Below are positions 1 through 11,718 of a DNA stretch of 64,000 nucleotides, in pieces. The translations under genes were made by a program, and so were the position numbers. Below the pieces are notes generated by a model. The model was not told the DNA's origin, did no database searches, and saw nothing but the letters and a program-made list of their open reading frames with translations. How positions within the stretch are numbered: the stretch's first letter is position 1; the number at the start of each line of letters is the position of its first letter. Origin of the DNA: Zymoseptoria tritici IPO323 (lineage: Eukaryota > Ascomycota > Dothideomycetes > Mycosphaerellales > Mycosphaerellaceae); the NCBI RefSeq assembly GCF_000219625.1, contig NC_018207.1:868001-932000 (forward strand), read 5' to 3'.

Positions 1-45
1 TACGGAGAGCGTCGCCCATCTACAACCACGCACCGAACTCTAAAG

Positions 46-473
46 ATGTCCTCGTTCGACTTCAGCAGCTTACCACCAGAACTCCGCACCCTCATCCACA
101 GCCGAGTCTTCACCAACCACTTCGACCGCCTGTATCGCCAGATGCGCGGCACGCTTGAGCCCGCCATTCTTCGTACGAGCCGGCTTATGCGCCGCGAAGG
201 TCTGGAGAGTACTCAACCTTCCTGCGAGCGGAGCAGGAGCGGCTCGAAGAGGTTGCTGCTCGGGAGAGAGATAACTCCGGCCGCAGGACGGTGTGGGTGA
301 ATCAAGGTGGGGTCCGCTTTCAAGCGCTGAGCGCGAGTGTGTGTCGGTCGCTTGTGCGGCATGAGAGGGAGAGACTGAGGTACTTCGAAAGTGCTCGCGT
401 AGCTCTAAGGGGGCATGAAGGAGGCTGGCAGGAGTCAGACGCTGGAATTCGCGCGATGAAGGAAGAGGTGTAG
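46..473 (+). pseudogene. Small F-box-like protein, frameshifted
   Basis: The N-terminal frame from the ATG at 46 reads a leucine-rich start with LPPELR at residues 9-14 and a NHFDR motif. This matches the intact paralogue at 31534-31914 (LPPELRLRIY, THFDR). Near position 207 the homology leaves this frame and continues in the frame that ends with TAG at 471-473: FLRAEQERLEEV, then SLVRHERERLRYF, against FLAAEQERLEEL and SLVRMERERVRFF in the paralogue. A single missing base in the stretch around 205-210 explains the shift. Joined, the product would be about 142 residues, close to the paralogue's 126. F-box proteins are SCF ubiquitin-ligase adaptors, but only the first helix of the fold is visible, so the role is inferred. 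It could be a pseudogene, a sequencing error, or an unusual short intron. Confidence 0.6.
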
Positions 474-1024
474 TTCTTTGGGGTGTCGTTAAAGCCTCGG
501 ACCACTGCCGATATGGTACCGAGAACAGGCCATCCGAGCGAAGATGGGACTCTTCCCGACAACCCTATGATTTTGCTCGCCATCTCTAGTCCAAACGTCC
601 CGGCGAGTTTGCTCACCATTGGGCAAGCAGGCGAGAACGACAACGGCTGAAGCGACTGGGGATGGGACAAGACCGTGGAAGATGCATGTCATAGTAAAAC
701 TACCTTGGTATCATGTGAAGGTGGCAGAGTGTCATTTCTCGACCATTCTAATCAAGTCTCTCACTGCTCAAACGTATCCGAGCTTCGCTGCAGCTCCGTT
801 CGTCCATTCTCTCGGGTGCCCGCTTTTCCACTCAAAGACCCTCGATCTCGTGCGACCGACTGGTATTTCCCTAAACGCCTCGCTTATGCTGCCTGAAGGC
901 AGCTTCGATGAACCAACCACATCGGTCCTTCTTTGAGAGCAGTTTCCGTTTTGTGCCGTCGTGGTTGCTGCGTCGTGGCAGCCTCCGCGCTCTCTCCATC
1001 TTGCTTACAAGATTTCATGTGCCT
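474..1024. other. Intergenic, between converging 3' ends
   Basis: No gene is supported here. It separates the F-box-like gene (+) from RAE1 (-), so it should hold two 3' untranslated regions. The short reading frames in it match no family I know. Confidence 0.5.
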
Positions 1025-2251
1025 CTACCGCTTCGTTGTCTTCGGGCGAGGCTTGCACTCATCCCCCACAATCGGATGAAGCATGATCTTGTTGGGTGTC
1101 TGCTGGGTGTTGAACTGGTAGCCCTTGCTCCAGTCGTAGCTGACCGCGTAGGCGAAGATGCTGCCAGTGCGATTGAACGCCGTTGCGCTGATGGTGCCAC
1201 CAACCTCAGGATAGCCCTTCAGCCTGTGCTTTGCGTCCTTGTCCCAGAAGTGGAACGTGCCGTCAGATCCCGCGGTGCTGAAAGTGCCGTGTTGGGGATG
1301 GAAGCTGATGGCGTTGACGGCGAAGACGTTGCTGATGGTGCGGTCGTTCGGTGGTGTTTGTCGATGGCACTTGAAGCTGAAGTTGCTGCCCGCATCCTTG
1401 TCTTCGATGTATTGAATCGCGCAGCGGCCTTCTATGCTGCCGACGGCGAAGCCGGTACCGTCAGCGAAAGTGCTGACAACTCGGGTCTGCCATTTGAGAG
1501 GTGATTGCATTGATTTGAAGAAGGTTGTGGGGTTCTTGAGGTCGATCACGTGAATCCATCGTTCTGCCGTGCCGACCACGAGCATCTGGTCGTTACGGAC
1601 ATCCATGGTGTAGACGCGCTCCTTGACGTCCAATGAGGCGACGGGCGTTTGTTGTCGCAAGTCCCAGTACTTCACCGTCTTGTCCCAGCTGCCTGTCACC
1701 AGCATGGGAGTGCCGTTGGCCTGAAAGGACTCTACGCAGCGAATTGGCTCGTCATGCGCAGCGACTTGTGTAGGTTTCGTGATGTCGCCTCCGAGATCAA
1801 GCATTCGCGCAGCTTTGTCCGCGCCAACTCCGAAGACTTTTGTACCGTCCTGCAACAACCGTTAGCCACGCGCTCCTAGATGATATCTTCTGAGTGCCAT
1901 TCTTACCCCACTCCAACATGTGTTCAACGCGGGGCCCTCATGACTGAACATTGCCTTTCCTTCCGTCGTTCCATTCTCTTTGACCTCGTATATCCTCACA
2001 TTGTTGTCCCAACTCGATACGGATAGGTAGTCAGCGGCAGGGCTGAAGCGCAGGGCAGAAACGCTGTCGGTGGGAGGGTTCGCAACCTCGACGTCGCCTT
2101 TGAGGTCGCCCTGGGTAGGGTTTGCCGCGCTGTTGGCGCTCGAGAAAGCCATCGGATCGGAATTGCTGCTCGGCGAGAGGAGAGTGATCTTTCGGCCGGT
2201 GCTGGGAATCTTGTAAGGACCTGGACCAATCTGGCGGTTTGGGTATGCCAT
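1025..2251 (-). CDS. RAE1: RAE1/Gle2 mRNA export WD40 protein
   Basis: WD40 beta-propeller protein of the nuclear pore. It helps mRNA export by binding the GLEBS motif of Nup98-type nucleoporins and in animals also serves the spindle. Two exons: 2251-1907 and 1849-1025, giving 389 residues, near the family's 350-370. The 57-bp intron (1906-1850) has GTAAGA, branch CTAAC and acceptor TGCAG, and joins CWSG to DGTKVFG. Family hallmarks are CWS.DG.KVF, GSWDKTVKYWDLR, GTGFAVGSIEGRCAIQ, FKCHR, SFHPQHGTFSTAGSDGTF and IFAYAVSYDWSKG, which together are specific for Rae1 rather than other WD40 proteins. The ATG at 2251 is chosen because only non-ATG codons precede it in frame. Nothing looks abnormal. 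Confidence 0.95.
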
Positions 2252-3982
2252 GGTGATGATCTGGCGCAATTGGTGCGCAATGTTGGTGAGAGGAACTTAC
2301 TGCAGTCGTTGATGAAGAGAAGGGATCAGTCCTCAAGTATGACGAGCGTGAACTTCGTCAATTCACTCGTTGCACGTCTCCATTCACCTGTGCGATTCAC
2401 GCGCTTGGAGCTTTCGGAACGCGCTCTCGGGTGTCAGATTGCTCGAGTTCTTCGGATGTGCGGGATTCGCGGCTCTTCGAATTCTCCAACGGGTAGAGGA
2501 TTGTCGAATCAAGCGGCCTTGCTTGCAGAGTGTGTCTGCAGTCGATGTCGTTGCTGTATGTCTTTTCTCGATCGTCGTTCGATATTGATGAAGTCCAATT
2601 CAAGGCATCCATCAGGCTGCACTTTGAGCACAGACCCCGACGGCCCGCATCCGCACCTGCTTCTTCAATTCTCTTCAAATTCCCTCCGACAACCTTCCTT
2701 CACCAACTTCTCGCTCGAAAAATCGCTATCAAAGCTCACACACAGACGAGTCTCGTACTCTGTCAATCACATACAGCTTTGGGAGAAAGTCCCCGGACAA
2801 CACCTGCCTTCGGTCAGGATTGCGGAAACGCGCCGCCACAGAAGCAATTTTGCGGCTCATTTTGCATCGGCCTCCATCCTCTTCATCTGCCCATGTGCCG
2901 TCCGCACTCTCACCCGGAAGCTTCGTCATTCGGACTGCGCCGGATCTGGAGACCGGTCGCTCTCGGGTGACCGCCCTGCAAAGGGAGACGATGATATGAG
3001 TCTGCGCTTCTTTCCAGCTGGTCATGCTGTGGTGTCGCCAAAGGGCGAGAGGAGGTCATGGGATCTTGTATGGAGACAAGTTGGACTCAAGGTCAGTTGT
3101 GAGAACATTTTGTCACGGTCAACAGATATGCGATTGCTCACCCTCTTCACTCACATGCTGAGATGGGTAACTCGATGGGGCTTATTCTCGATGCGAGGAG
3201 TTCAACTCTCTTTTCGGGCTTGCTGGGTGGATTGCAGGATTCACGCCTTTGCTGTGTCGAAGCAGCCAGGCTCTTTACTCTGCGAATGGCAGCTGTTCAA
3301 GTGATGACACAAGTAATAGAGTCAAGCACTGAGAATGCGTTGTCGGGTTTGCCCTTCACTGGGCGGTCCGCGGCGTGCTTTGATGCAACCATTACGACGG
3401 TATCTGATGAACGTTTTACATACATTATGTAGCATTAAATATCCCCCGCAAAGCACGCTTCTGTCTACCTCACATTCATTCATACCAGCCCAATGCTGAT
3501 TTCACGCTTTTCCCAGGACAAGTCCGCAGGAGACCCCGAGCACTCCCGGGGTCTGCAACATCGATGTTTCCGCAAATAGGCATAGTCGCACAAGACCAGG
3601 CCACCTTTGCATGAGGCGTTCATGGCGAGGTCGCACGTCCCAAGTGGATAGTCTTGCCATGGCGGACTCGAGCAAGACTTTCGCACGATGCACGAGTACT
3701 TTCTTTCCGTCGTATTGTTTACGCTTGGATCGACGCTCGAAGGAGAGGCTGAGGTACTGAGGTACTTCGACCGGCACTCCCTCATGAAAGTCGGCTTGCA
3801 AGAAGTCTCCATCTCGCTTGCATCATGCCGCTCCTTCGCTTGCGAAGCCGCAGCCATGTGGCACCTTGCTTCGTCATGGTGATAGGCTGGAGGAGCCGTC
3901 TGTGTGAATCGAGCAAACCCCGACGAGATTTACTGTCTACCCTTCTATTCATCCGAGGCATTGACGGAGGTCTTGGTCGACA
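2252..3982. other. Intergenic, divergent promoters of RAE1 and the CorA-like gene
   Basis: No gene is recognised. Around 2655-2730 the plus strand is rich in pyrimidines followed by CA-rich sequence, as at many fungal transcription starts, so an unrecognised short transcript is possible. A 344-codon open frame at 2270-3304 has no family resemblance. One copy of a direct repeat lies at 3396-3436. Confidence 0.4.
3396..3436 (+). repeat. Direct repeat, copy 1 (partner at 8658)
   Basis: A 41-base stretch beginning GACGGTATCTGATGAAC matches 8658-8698 at 35 of 41 positions without gaps. The two copies bracket the CorA-like gene. Both lie just after or before a gene end and are AT-rich. Confidence 0.7.
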
Positions 3983-6900
3983 ATGTCGCGACACCGCTCA
4001 CGACAACGTCAGATGTCAGACTCGGACTCATGGACGGAAATCGCACGGGAGCCAGCTCCTATGAACGACCGCCCATCACGGAGCCTACCTATCAATCCTC
4101 CTCGACCAACATCATTTGCTAGACACGAAAGTTATCGACCTTTATCCCGTTCCTCTAGTTTTTCTCTCATCAGGGAATATTCCCTTCCTGAGCATTCTCG
4201 CCCCCCTTCAAGGCGCAACATCCGCCGTCGATTCTCTCGCTATCGAGGTTCGCCGGACACTGACGATGAATCAGACGAGAATGAGCCTCCTGGCAACGGG
4301 CTGAACGACGAACTCTTCTGGGACGCAAATGACCGCAAAACAAGGCAGACGCGACATCGAGAATACTCGCGACCACGCTCTCTCGATCGAGACTGGCTGT
4401 CCTTCGACATATCACTCGGACCTGCTACATTGTCTCAGCCGTCTGGTCGGCACGGTCAAGCAGAACATGTTGTGCTCTTACGCAAAAGTCCAGGCAAAGT
4501 CACAGAATTTCAAATATCAGCAGCGATCTACCGAACCGGGGACGATGATGCCAAAGTAGATCTGCATTTGATGGAAGCGTCCAACGAGTGGAATGGAATG
4601 CGCTGGTATCACGTCCAGCAAAACGAACTCCAATTGGAACCTCTCATCGACATGGTCGACTCTAAGCCAGGACTCGATGCGAGTGACCGACTTCTTGCTG
4701 CGGGTCTTCTTCGTGAGGTACATGCCGAATGCAGCTGGAAGCAACGGACGAGCAGACTTCCGCCCGGATTTATTCGGCGCCATTGCGGGAAAACGGCTCA
4801 TAGAGCCAAAGACCGCCCTGATAATGCGGTGGTTTTCATGAGCGTCCCTTTCTTCTCCAATGAGATTCGCCCCACGGCATTCAGCTCCTCGCAAAGTCCT
4901 ACCACCACTCTGCTTCAAGCGGGATACCCGGACGACAACACGCCCGCCAGCTCCAGTGCAGCTGCCCGTTCGGCGAGCAAAACGCCTCCCGGTGTACCAG
5001 AGCTTTGCGTCTCGCACTTGTGGTTATTACTGTGCAACAAAGGTATTTCGCAAACGTACACATCCTGCAACGAACGATGCTTCAGGTCTGACTGACATGG
5101 CCGCAACAAAGTTCTTTTCACCGTCTCGGACCGAGACGCAGAGCATCACATGCACGAGCTTTTTACCACGACTAGCATCTCTCCAAGCGGAAGCAAGCCT
5201 TTGCTGGCAGAGATTACAACCCCGCGTCAAAGAACATACCACATGATCATCGACCCGCTCCCATCGTACTTTGTGAGTAACCATATCGATACTGCTTGCC
5301 TTGGACTCACCATGTCGACAGCACTTTCGAGAACAAGTCCGTCAGAAGTGCCTAAACTATCCAGGCGTGGATGTGAACACATACTTCCTCACCTTCAATG
5401 ACCACACAGAGCTGAATGCCTCCTCATGGATTGACAGAATGCGAAGTGAAAAGAATGCTGTGGTACAAATACGGGTATGCAGCGACGGCCGAATAGCATC
5501 GCCTCGCGGTGAAGGACTGAAGGCATCGCCGTGGTACGACGATCGACAAGTATTACTTATGCAGCCACGAGACATACTGGAGGACCGAAGCCATCATCCC
5601 GCCGTAAGTGCCAAACGTGAGCTCGAAGGCTTGGTCAATGAACATTTTCAACGCAGCGACAAGCAAGGCATATATGAGCTACTCGAACTCGGAAACGTTG
5701 AACTGCGGGGACCTCCGAAAGTTATAGACAATACAATAACGGGCCATGCAAAGCATCCAATGCCGGAGGTCTATGACATTTCGGCACCGAGACTGCCTCT
5801 GATGCGGGAAAATGGACCCAGTGTGTTTTCACGGCTGAAGCCGTACAATGCAGATCAAGACCAAGAACCATTGTCTTCGGACGCCGGATCCGATACAGCG
5901 GAAGCTGGACCCGTCGTACAAGAGTTCTCTGCGGATGATTTCACCTCCATGGGCGCAGCTGACGACACTGGTGCAGTCGGGGTCTTGGCCGATCCCTCGC
6001 ACGATGCTGATGGTCCTGCAGCGAGCGCTTCAAATCACTCCTTCGAACCCTCTGACGCTTTGGTGGTCCGGGGAAGCGACAATTCCTACAGCAACGTGGG
6101 GAAATCAGTACCACGGCCTCGCGACGACGTCCGCGATGGCGATGAGCACGAGCCACGAGTGTCAACGGCAGGATCAGAGCCTGCGCCTGACACACTCGAA
6201 TACCTGCATTCAATATCGCCAACGTCGTTGCGCATCGTGAATCCGCAAACTGTTCCCGACATCGATCAACGGACCTCGCTGTCGCCGGGGCACGCTGCTC
6301 GGAACGATCGACTTTCCGGCGATGAAACGACATCTCCCCGGCCAGGTTTTCCCGAACACAGAAGCCTGCAAAACATCTTAGGATCGCGCGAGGGTCTCGG
6401 TAAACACGAGCAGGCCACTGCCACAGGGCCTCGTTTTGCGAGAGCCCCGAACGTGGCGCCATTCTTCAAGTGGGCGGCCAAGGGCTACCCAGAGGAAGGA
6501 CTTCCACGAGAGGAAACGATTGATCAAACTCGGACTCTAAACACCATTTTAGATGGCCTAAGCTTTGTCCGCGACGTGAAGTCTCGGAAGCCATTCGTTC
6601 GTTGTCCCGAATTTACCCTTTCAGTCCTCGAAAGCGATTTCCCCTTCCTTCGGGACAGCAACGAAATTGCTCGCCGCGACGGGAGCGCATTTGCGGCAGA
6701 GCATGAAGCACTCAAGCTACGCGTCGGGCGCAGTCTCGTGGAGCAAGGTCTATGCGAGAGGGACGATCTGGTAGGTGGACAACATGCGTGACTTCTGCAA
6801 GCACTGATGACTTGTCACAGACATTCCATATTGGTGCGATATACGATGAAACCGCCAATATTGTGGGCAAGTATATTGAAGCAGGCCATCCGCATTCGGT

Positions 6901-8539
6901 GCTCCTAAAGTTATGGGGCTCGCTTCACTCGGTATTTCATGTAAGTCTCGACAAGAATGGTGCTAGACGACGAGACTGACGAACCGCTTGAGATGCTCAT
7001 CGATTCAGACGAGGCGCTACACGACAATGAGCTTTCGGTGTTCTCCGTTCGCCCCTTGGACGAGTGTAAGCGACGCATCCACGAACACATGATAGCTTAC
7101 TCTTGGGTCGATGACAGCCACCAATGCTGCCTGGGACGCATATTCCACACCAAGTTCGAGTTAATCGCCCACCTTCGCTCCACACACCTCAGTTGGCGGC
7201 TTAGTCCGTCCGATTCGCAAGTCGAGCTCCTCATCGCGGAGCACGGTCGCGGACGCACCCTTGAGCTTCTCGGCATCACCAACTCTTTCCTGGGCTTCTT
7301 GTACCAGTTCCGAGAACAAGTCGAAGGTATAGCCTGCGGAGTTGCAAGCACGAGTGAAGGTGTTTCTGGCTTCGCCCTCAGTCTCCCATCATCCTTGGTC
7401 GCCAGTTTTGGCCAGTTTGTGGTTGCACATGCCGAATGTGCCTTTGCCGCATCGAGGTATGACCGTTTGTATCGCATAGCTTGGACAGCCAAGCAACACA
7501 AGCGTACCAGGGAGAGCGCAAGGCGTTCCATCGATACAGCGACAGAGGGATGCCAGCGTGCCTTGGATCTTGTGCATAAGGCAAGACGCGATGTCAGCCT
7601 TGTGTGCAACGCGGACGCCCGACTGCTGAGTCTCGTGGAAGTGAACAGCGTTGGTCTGCCGCTTATCGCTGCTGGGCTACTGGCCAACGCCTCATCGAAG
7701 GTAACTATATCTGGAGAGGACCGAAACATCGTCCAGATGCACCAGGATCTGTCCAAAACATTGGTATGTCTCGGCCGCCGTGATCTTACATTCAAGACAT
7801 AAGCACAGCTGACCGAGTTACCCGCGAAAAGGAATTGCAAGCGTATGAGAAACCTAGTAGAAAGCTTCTGCTAAGGTTAAATCGATTCCGCCAGGAGCTC
7901 ATCGCATTGTCCGAGAGCAGGGCCAAGGCTGACGAGGGAAACTTCCACTTCGCCAGATGTATTCGACCCTCCTCATTCCGCATCACCACGCAAGACAGGA
8001 AATCACAATTTCGATCCGAGCACAAGCTACTCTCTGACCACCACTTTGATTTGGTGTTCCAGACCAGCCAAGTCGACAGGCTGTTGCATAAGAACTCGGA
8101 TCTCAGCTCGCAAGTCAAGCAAAGTGTCGAGGTGCTCGAAGCGGATCACGGAAAAGCGATTTTGACCTTCACAACCATTACCACTATCTTTCTGCCTCTG
8201 TCCTTTGTCAGCACGTTTTTCGGGATGAACACGACCGATGTGAGGAATATGGACGGCTCGCAGTGGGTCTTCTGGGCAGCGGCTATTCCCTTCACAGCAC
8301 TTGTCACTGGCCTCACGCTGCTCTTTGCATACAGATGGAATGCGATTGTGGATCGGAGTCAGGCCAGCTGGGCATCAATGAAGTTGAAGATACAGCAATT
8401 CGACATCAAGGACAAGGACACATGGCGCGCTGGGCGTCTACCGATATGGTCCACGGAGACCGAAGATAAAAGGGCTCGCATGAGGACGGATACTTGGGGC
8501 ACGATGGAGTCCGGACGAGCTGCCAGAAGAGCAAGGTGA
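3983..8539 (+). CDS. Large CorA-like (Mg2+ transporter family) membrane protein
   Basis: Fungal member of the CorA metal-ion transporter superfamily with a long soluble N-terminal part. Proposed exons: 3983-5042, 5112-5272, 5322-6770, 6821-6940, 6993-7763 and 7832-8539, 1,422 residues with all phases consistent. Each intron is 49-69 bp with a GT start and AG end; the acceptor at 6992 (GAG) is the least certain. The C-terminus has two membrane segments, with ILTFTTITTIFLPLSFV leading into FFGMN, then WVFWAAAIPFTALVTGL. GMN (near 8222-8230) is the CorA selectivity-filter signature. The first 150 residues are Arg/Ser-rich and probably disordered. Residues around exon 3 (YFLTFNDH) are typical of the fungal CorA-like group. 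Whether it moves magnesium is not shown; these long fungal members are uncharacterised as far as I know. Start chosen at the first ATG of the open frame. Confidence 0.85.
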
Positions 8540-9036
8540 AAGGACACATGCACGGCTCTGTGCCATATTCAAACATACTGCACGAATGAAGAAGACATTG
8601 GCCAATGGCTCTCTCCCCAGAAACGCAAAGTCACAAGCACGTAGATCCAAACATTTTGACGGTATCTGATGAACATTCTACATACACAACTTAGCATTGG
8701 TATTTATCTTCCTAATGGTCTTTCCTCACGCCGTACTTGTCTCAAGTCCGTCGTCGATTGAGCGCATCCAACTTCCCTGTTCACCTATTCTCCCATTGTA
8801 TGCACGGAAGCTCTGAATTTGACAGGTCATGCGCATAATATGTCGACCTGTATGGTCACACAGACTCAGACGCTGCTGCTGCTACCCGCGACATGTCCTC
8901 AACAGATCCGCCGAGGTGCAGACGCGAGGGAACCACAAACGCAGAGCCATCCGTCTGCTCATGCACTTCAATCTTTCTTTCCATTACTTCCTCAAGCTCT
9001 CCGTCAGAGTTCCCAAATATCCACGACCATCAGCAC
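8540..9036. other. Intergenic between CorA-like and SET genes
   Basis: Contains the 3' region of the CorA-like gene, the second copy of the direct repeat (8658-8698) and the promoter of the SET gene. No further gene is seen. Confidence 0.5.
8658..8698 (+). repeat. Direct repeat, copy 2 (partner at 3396)
   Basis: Matches 3396-3436 at 35 of 41 positions. It lies 119 bp after the stop codon of the CorA-like gene, so it may be part of that gene's 3' end. Confidence 0.7.
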
Positions 9037-10386
9037 ATGACCATGAGTAAGCTCTACACAATCAAAGACTCTCCAGGCAAAGGACGAGGCGTCTTCGCCA
9101 CGCAGGCCATTCGTGCTGGCACGGTGATCATCAAAGAAAGCCCAGGTCTCCAACTTCCCCCGGTCAGCTCCAGAGACTACACGGACATCGTCACTCCCGA
9201 CTTCGTCCAAAGCGTCTTCGACAAACTCCCAAAGGCGTCTCAAACCCGCTTTCTCTCTCTCCACGAGGGCTCCCGACCATACCCATCCAAAGTCTTCCGC
9301 ATTTACAAAGCAAACGTTTTCCTCAACCCGGACAGCGTGGCTGCAGTCTACTTCGATATTTCCATCATCAACCACTCCTGTGTCCGCAACTCGCAAATGG
9401 AACAGGACGGACCCTACGGCAAAATCGTTGCAAACAGGGCTATCGCCGAAGGCGAGGAGATCTCTATCTGCTACAACGAGTTCTACGACTGCATGACCAA
9501 ACGCGTGCGCGGCAACGTCATGCGGGCGTACTACGACTTTGACTGCAGCTGTACTGGCTGCACACTGCCGTCTCGACAGCAAGAGCTCAGCGATGCTCGG
9601 AGGAAGCTGCTCAACGTCTTGAAGAACGCCGTGGACGGGCGCCGACCGCTCGACATGATGCCTCTGGAAATGCTCGGCGCCATGAGTCGCCAGCAAGCCG
9701 AGCAGAAGAACGTGCTCCGTGGAATGGCGCACTTCCCGCTCGCGAAGAAGTTGACGCCGCAACAGCATGTTGCGTACAACATTCTCATCGCAGGGCTGCT
9801 GACTGCCGAGGGCATTTCTGGAACGGCGGTTCCCAATGCGTATCTGAACGCTGCAGATGCGTTGTTCCGGCAGATCTGTGAGCAGAGCGAGTGCGTGTTG
9901 TTGCTTTCCGCGAAAATTTTGAGAGCGTGGAGCATGAAAGCGCTCAGAGGAATGAAGCAGCTTCGAGGTACTGCGTCTGAAGACTACAAGAACGTGAAGT
10001 ATTTCGACGACATGGTCGTGAATGATTGGCAGATCGAGATTGCCTTGGGCCTGGTGAGTACTCGGTCGAAATCGACATTTTGTGTGAGCAGGCAAAGCTG
10101 ATTACAATCAAAGCTCAACAAAGGGATGGGGCATGGCGATACAGCTGCTATGCATGCCAGACCGGGGATCAAAGGCGTGATGAATGTCAAGATGATGGGC
10201 GAGAAGGACTTCGCGGCGACCCTTCGCCCGGCATCGATGCGGGCCTGATCTGAGTCTCTGCATGTCTGCTTGTAGAAAATCCTGAATTATGCTCGTACAG
10301 CGCTGGGACAAGTCGAGCTCTTGGCTCGGATCCATTGCGTCAATGCCAGCATGGGTGTGCTGGAGCGGCTGGAAACCGGCCATTAG
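9037..10386 (+). CDS. SET-domain protein (SMYD/SET5-like lysine methyltransferase fold)
   Basis: Predicted S-adenosylmethionine-dependent protein lysine methyltransferase. Exons 9037-10053, 10114-10176 and 10276-10386, 396 residues. The second intron (10177-10275) has a weak GTGATG donor but keeps phase and ends in TTGTAG; without it the protein would stop at a TGA 66 bases further on. The SET domain starts with GKGRGVFATQAI (near residue 17), has NHSC at the cofactor-binding position, GEEISICYN near the catalytic end, and a cysteine cluster CSCTGC afterwards, like a post-SET zinc site. The C-terminal half is helical. The ATG at 9037 is chosen because the SET domain begins just after it; an ATG two codons on is an alternative. 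The substrate cannot be told. Confidence 0.88.
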
Positions 10387-10407
10387 ATCCAAAGATACAA
10401 CGACCTT

Positions 10408-11718
10408 TCAATAGTCTCCCTGATGCAGATTCTTCGTAGGCACCCTCGAAATGCCATGATATTGATCGTGCCTGCTGACTGCAGGTACAACCGGTCGTTC
10501 GTCCGATGATGTCCGGATGGATGTACTTGTGACCAGCTTCTCCAGTTGCAATCTCAAGTTCTCCGCCATATCTGCCTCATCTCCGACACTCTTAGATCGC
10601 ACGCGGCTGAGGGACTCATCTTCGGGTACAACAGGTCCAGCATCGGATCGTGATCGCTCAGGCCCGTGCATTTGGTCTGCTGTCGGCGACACCGGTCTTG
10701 ACTGTGTTCCGCGAGTCTTGCCGAACGACTTGAACATTTTCAGAAACCCAGGCCGTTTCTTCTTTTCGTGACCATGCGCAGCAATCCCACCATTATTGCT
10801 AGCTGGCGGCGCAAGTGCGGCTTGCTGCTGCTTGACTGCAGCCATATTGCTTTCGCGGCCCTCACGACTGATATTGTCCAGAGCTTGCTGGGTCGCCTCG
10901 AGGTATTCCGGGTAGTCTTCCTTGCAGATCTCTTGCAGCAGCCTCAGCTTGGAGATATCCTGACTTGTCCGTGTGCGATCGGGAGCAATATGCCATCCAA
11001 ATACCCTGATGTCCATCCTGCAACCCAAGTCCACCCGTTGTTTCACTCCCATCAAATCAATGAGGAAATCCACCTTTTCTTGCGTGAGCTTGATAAAGCT
11101 TCTGAACTTTGAGGTGTCTGCTATCGTCCATGGCTGGCGGATAATCGAGTTCGCGCGGCGGGTGTTGATTTGAGCGCGAGTCTCGGCGACTTCTCTTAGA
11201 AGTTCGTACTTCTCTCTGAACGATTCCAGTCTCGTCATATCGAAAGCTTGGTCTCGTGGTGCGAATCGCTTCGGTGGCTTCAAGCCATAGTGTGCCATCA
11301 TCTCTTCCCGCGAAGTATGCGACGATCGGTCCACAATCGCACTCAGCGTCTCTTCAATTACACTTCTCGTTCCTGACTCGTCCAGTCTCGGGTCTCTCGC
11401 ATCGAAGAAAGTGGGCTCCTTGAGGTCCGGATATGCCAGCGAGGGATGCTTGGGTACTGCCCGGTCGGTGACAGTAGCCGGCGGCGAAGGCACGCCCACC
11501 ACGGATCCCCATATTAGTAGACGTGCTTGCTGAAGACCCAGCCGTGTCAACAGCAGCTGTTCTTCCTTCTCCCATTTGTGCGACGGTTGGATCAGCCCAA
11601 ATGCCTCAACGCAGCTGCTGAACAGGCTGGCCAATACGAGGGCGCCATTCAGCATGGCCTCATGCTCCGGGTTCTCGACATGCTCCGAGTGGTCTGCGCT
11701 GGCTTTGTCGTTCAACAT
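10408..11718 (-). CDS. HeLo-domain protein (HET-S-like cell-death domain)
   Basis: Single exon, 436 residues. Residues about 24-75 (LVLASLFSSCVEAFGLIQ, then LLLTRLGLQQARLLIWG) fit the N-terminal HeLo domain of Podospora HET-S, a helical bundle that in known cases inserts into membranes and kills the cell during heterokaryon incompatibility. The middle is helical. A Lys-rich patch (EKKKRPGFLKMF) and a Ser/Pro-rich region follow. The last 20 residues contain QYHGISRV and end NLHQGDY, reminiscent of the short amyloid signalling motifs that end HeLo proteins; this last point is inference. The ATG at 11718 is the first in frame. It is divergent from the acyl-CoA oxidase gene and tail-to-tail with the SET gene, only 21 bases apart. 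No partner NLR gene lies in the window. Confidence 0.85.
   Translation of the reverse strand: MLNDKASADHSEHVENPEHEAMLNGALVLASLFSSCVEAFGLIQPSHKWEKEEQLLLTRLGLQQARLLIWGSVVGVPSPPATVTDRAVPKHPSLAYPDLKEPTFFDARDPRLDESGTRSVIEETLSAIVDRSSHTSREEMMAHYGLKPPKRFAPRDQAFDMTRLESFREKYELLREVAETRAQINTRRANSIIRQPWTIADTSKFRSFIKLTQEKVDFLIDLMGVKQRVDLGCRMDIRVFGWHIAPDRTRTSQDISKLRLLQEICKEDYPEYLEATQQALDNISREGRESNMAAVKQQQAALAPPASNNGGIAAHGHEKKKRPGFLKMFKSFGKTRGTQSRPVSPTADQMHGPERSRSDAGPVVPEDESLSRVRSKSVGDEADMAENLRLQLEKLVTSTSIRTSSDERPVVPAVSRHDQYHGISRVPTKNLHQGDY

Noticed and set aside
908..1504. 198-codon open frame on the plus strand
   Set aside because: Antisense to the RAE1 second exon, whose protein is clearly conserved.
2270..3304. 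344-codon open frame on the plus strand
   Set aside because: Starts next to the RAE1 start on the opposite strand, resembles no family, and its composition is not coding-like; kept only as a remark.
3756..3770. Possible third F-box-like copy (ACTGAGGTACTTCGA also at 374-388)
   Set aside because: Only 15 bases match and no flanking protein similarity is found in any frame.
7097..7840. 247-codon open frame on the minus strand
   Set aside because: Antisense to exon 5 of the CorA-like gene.
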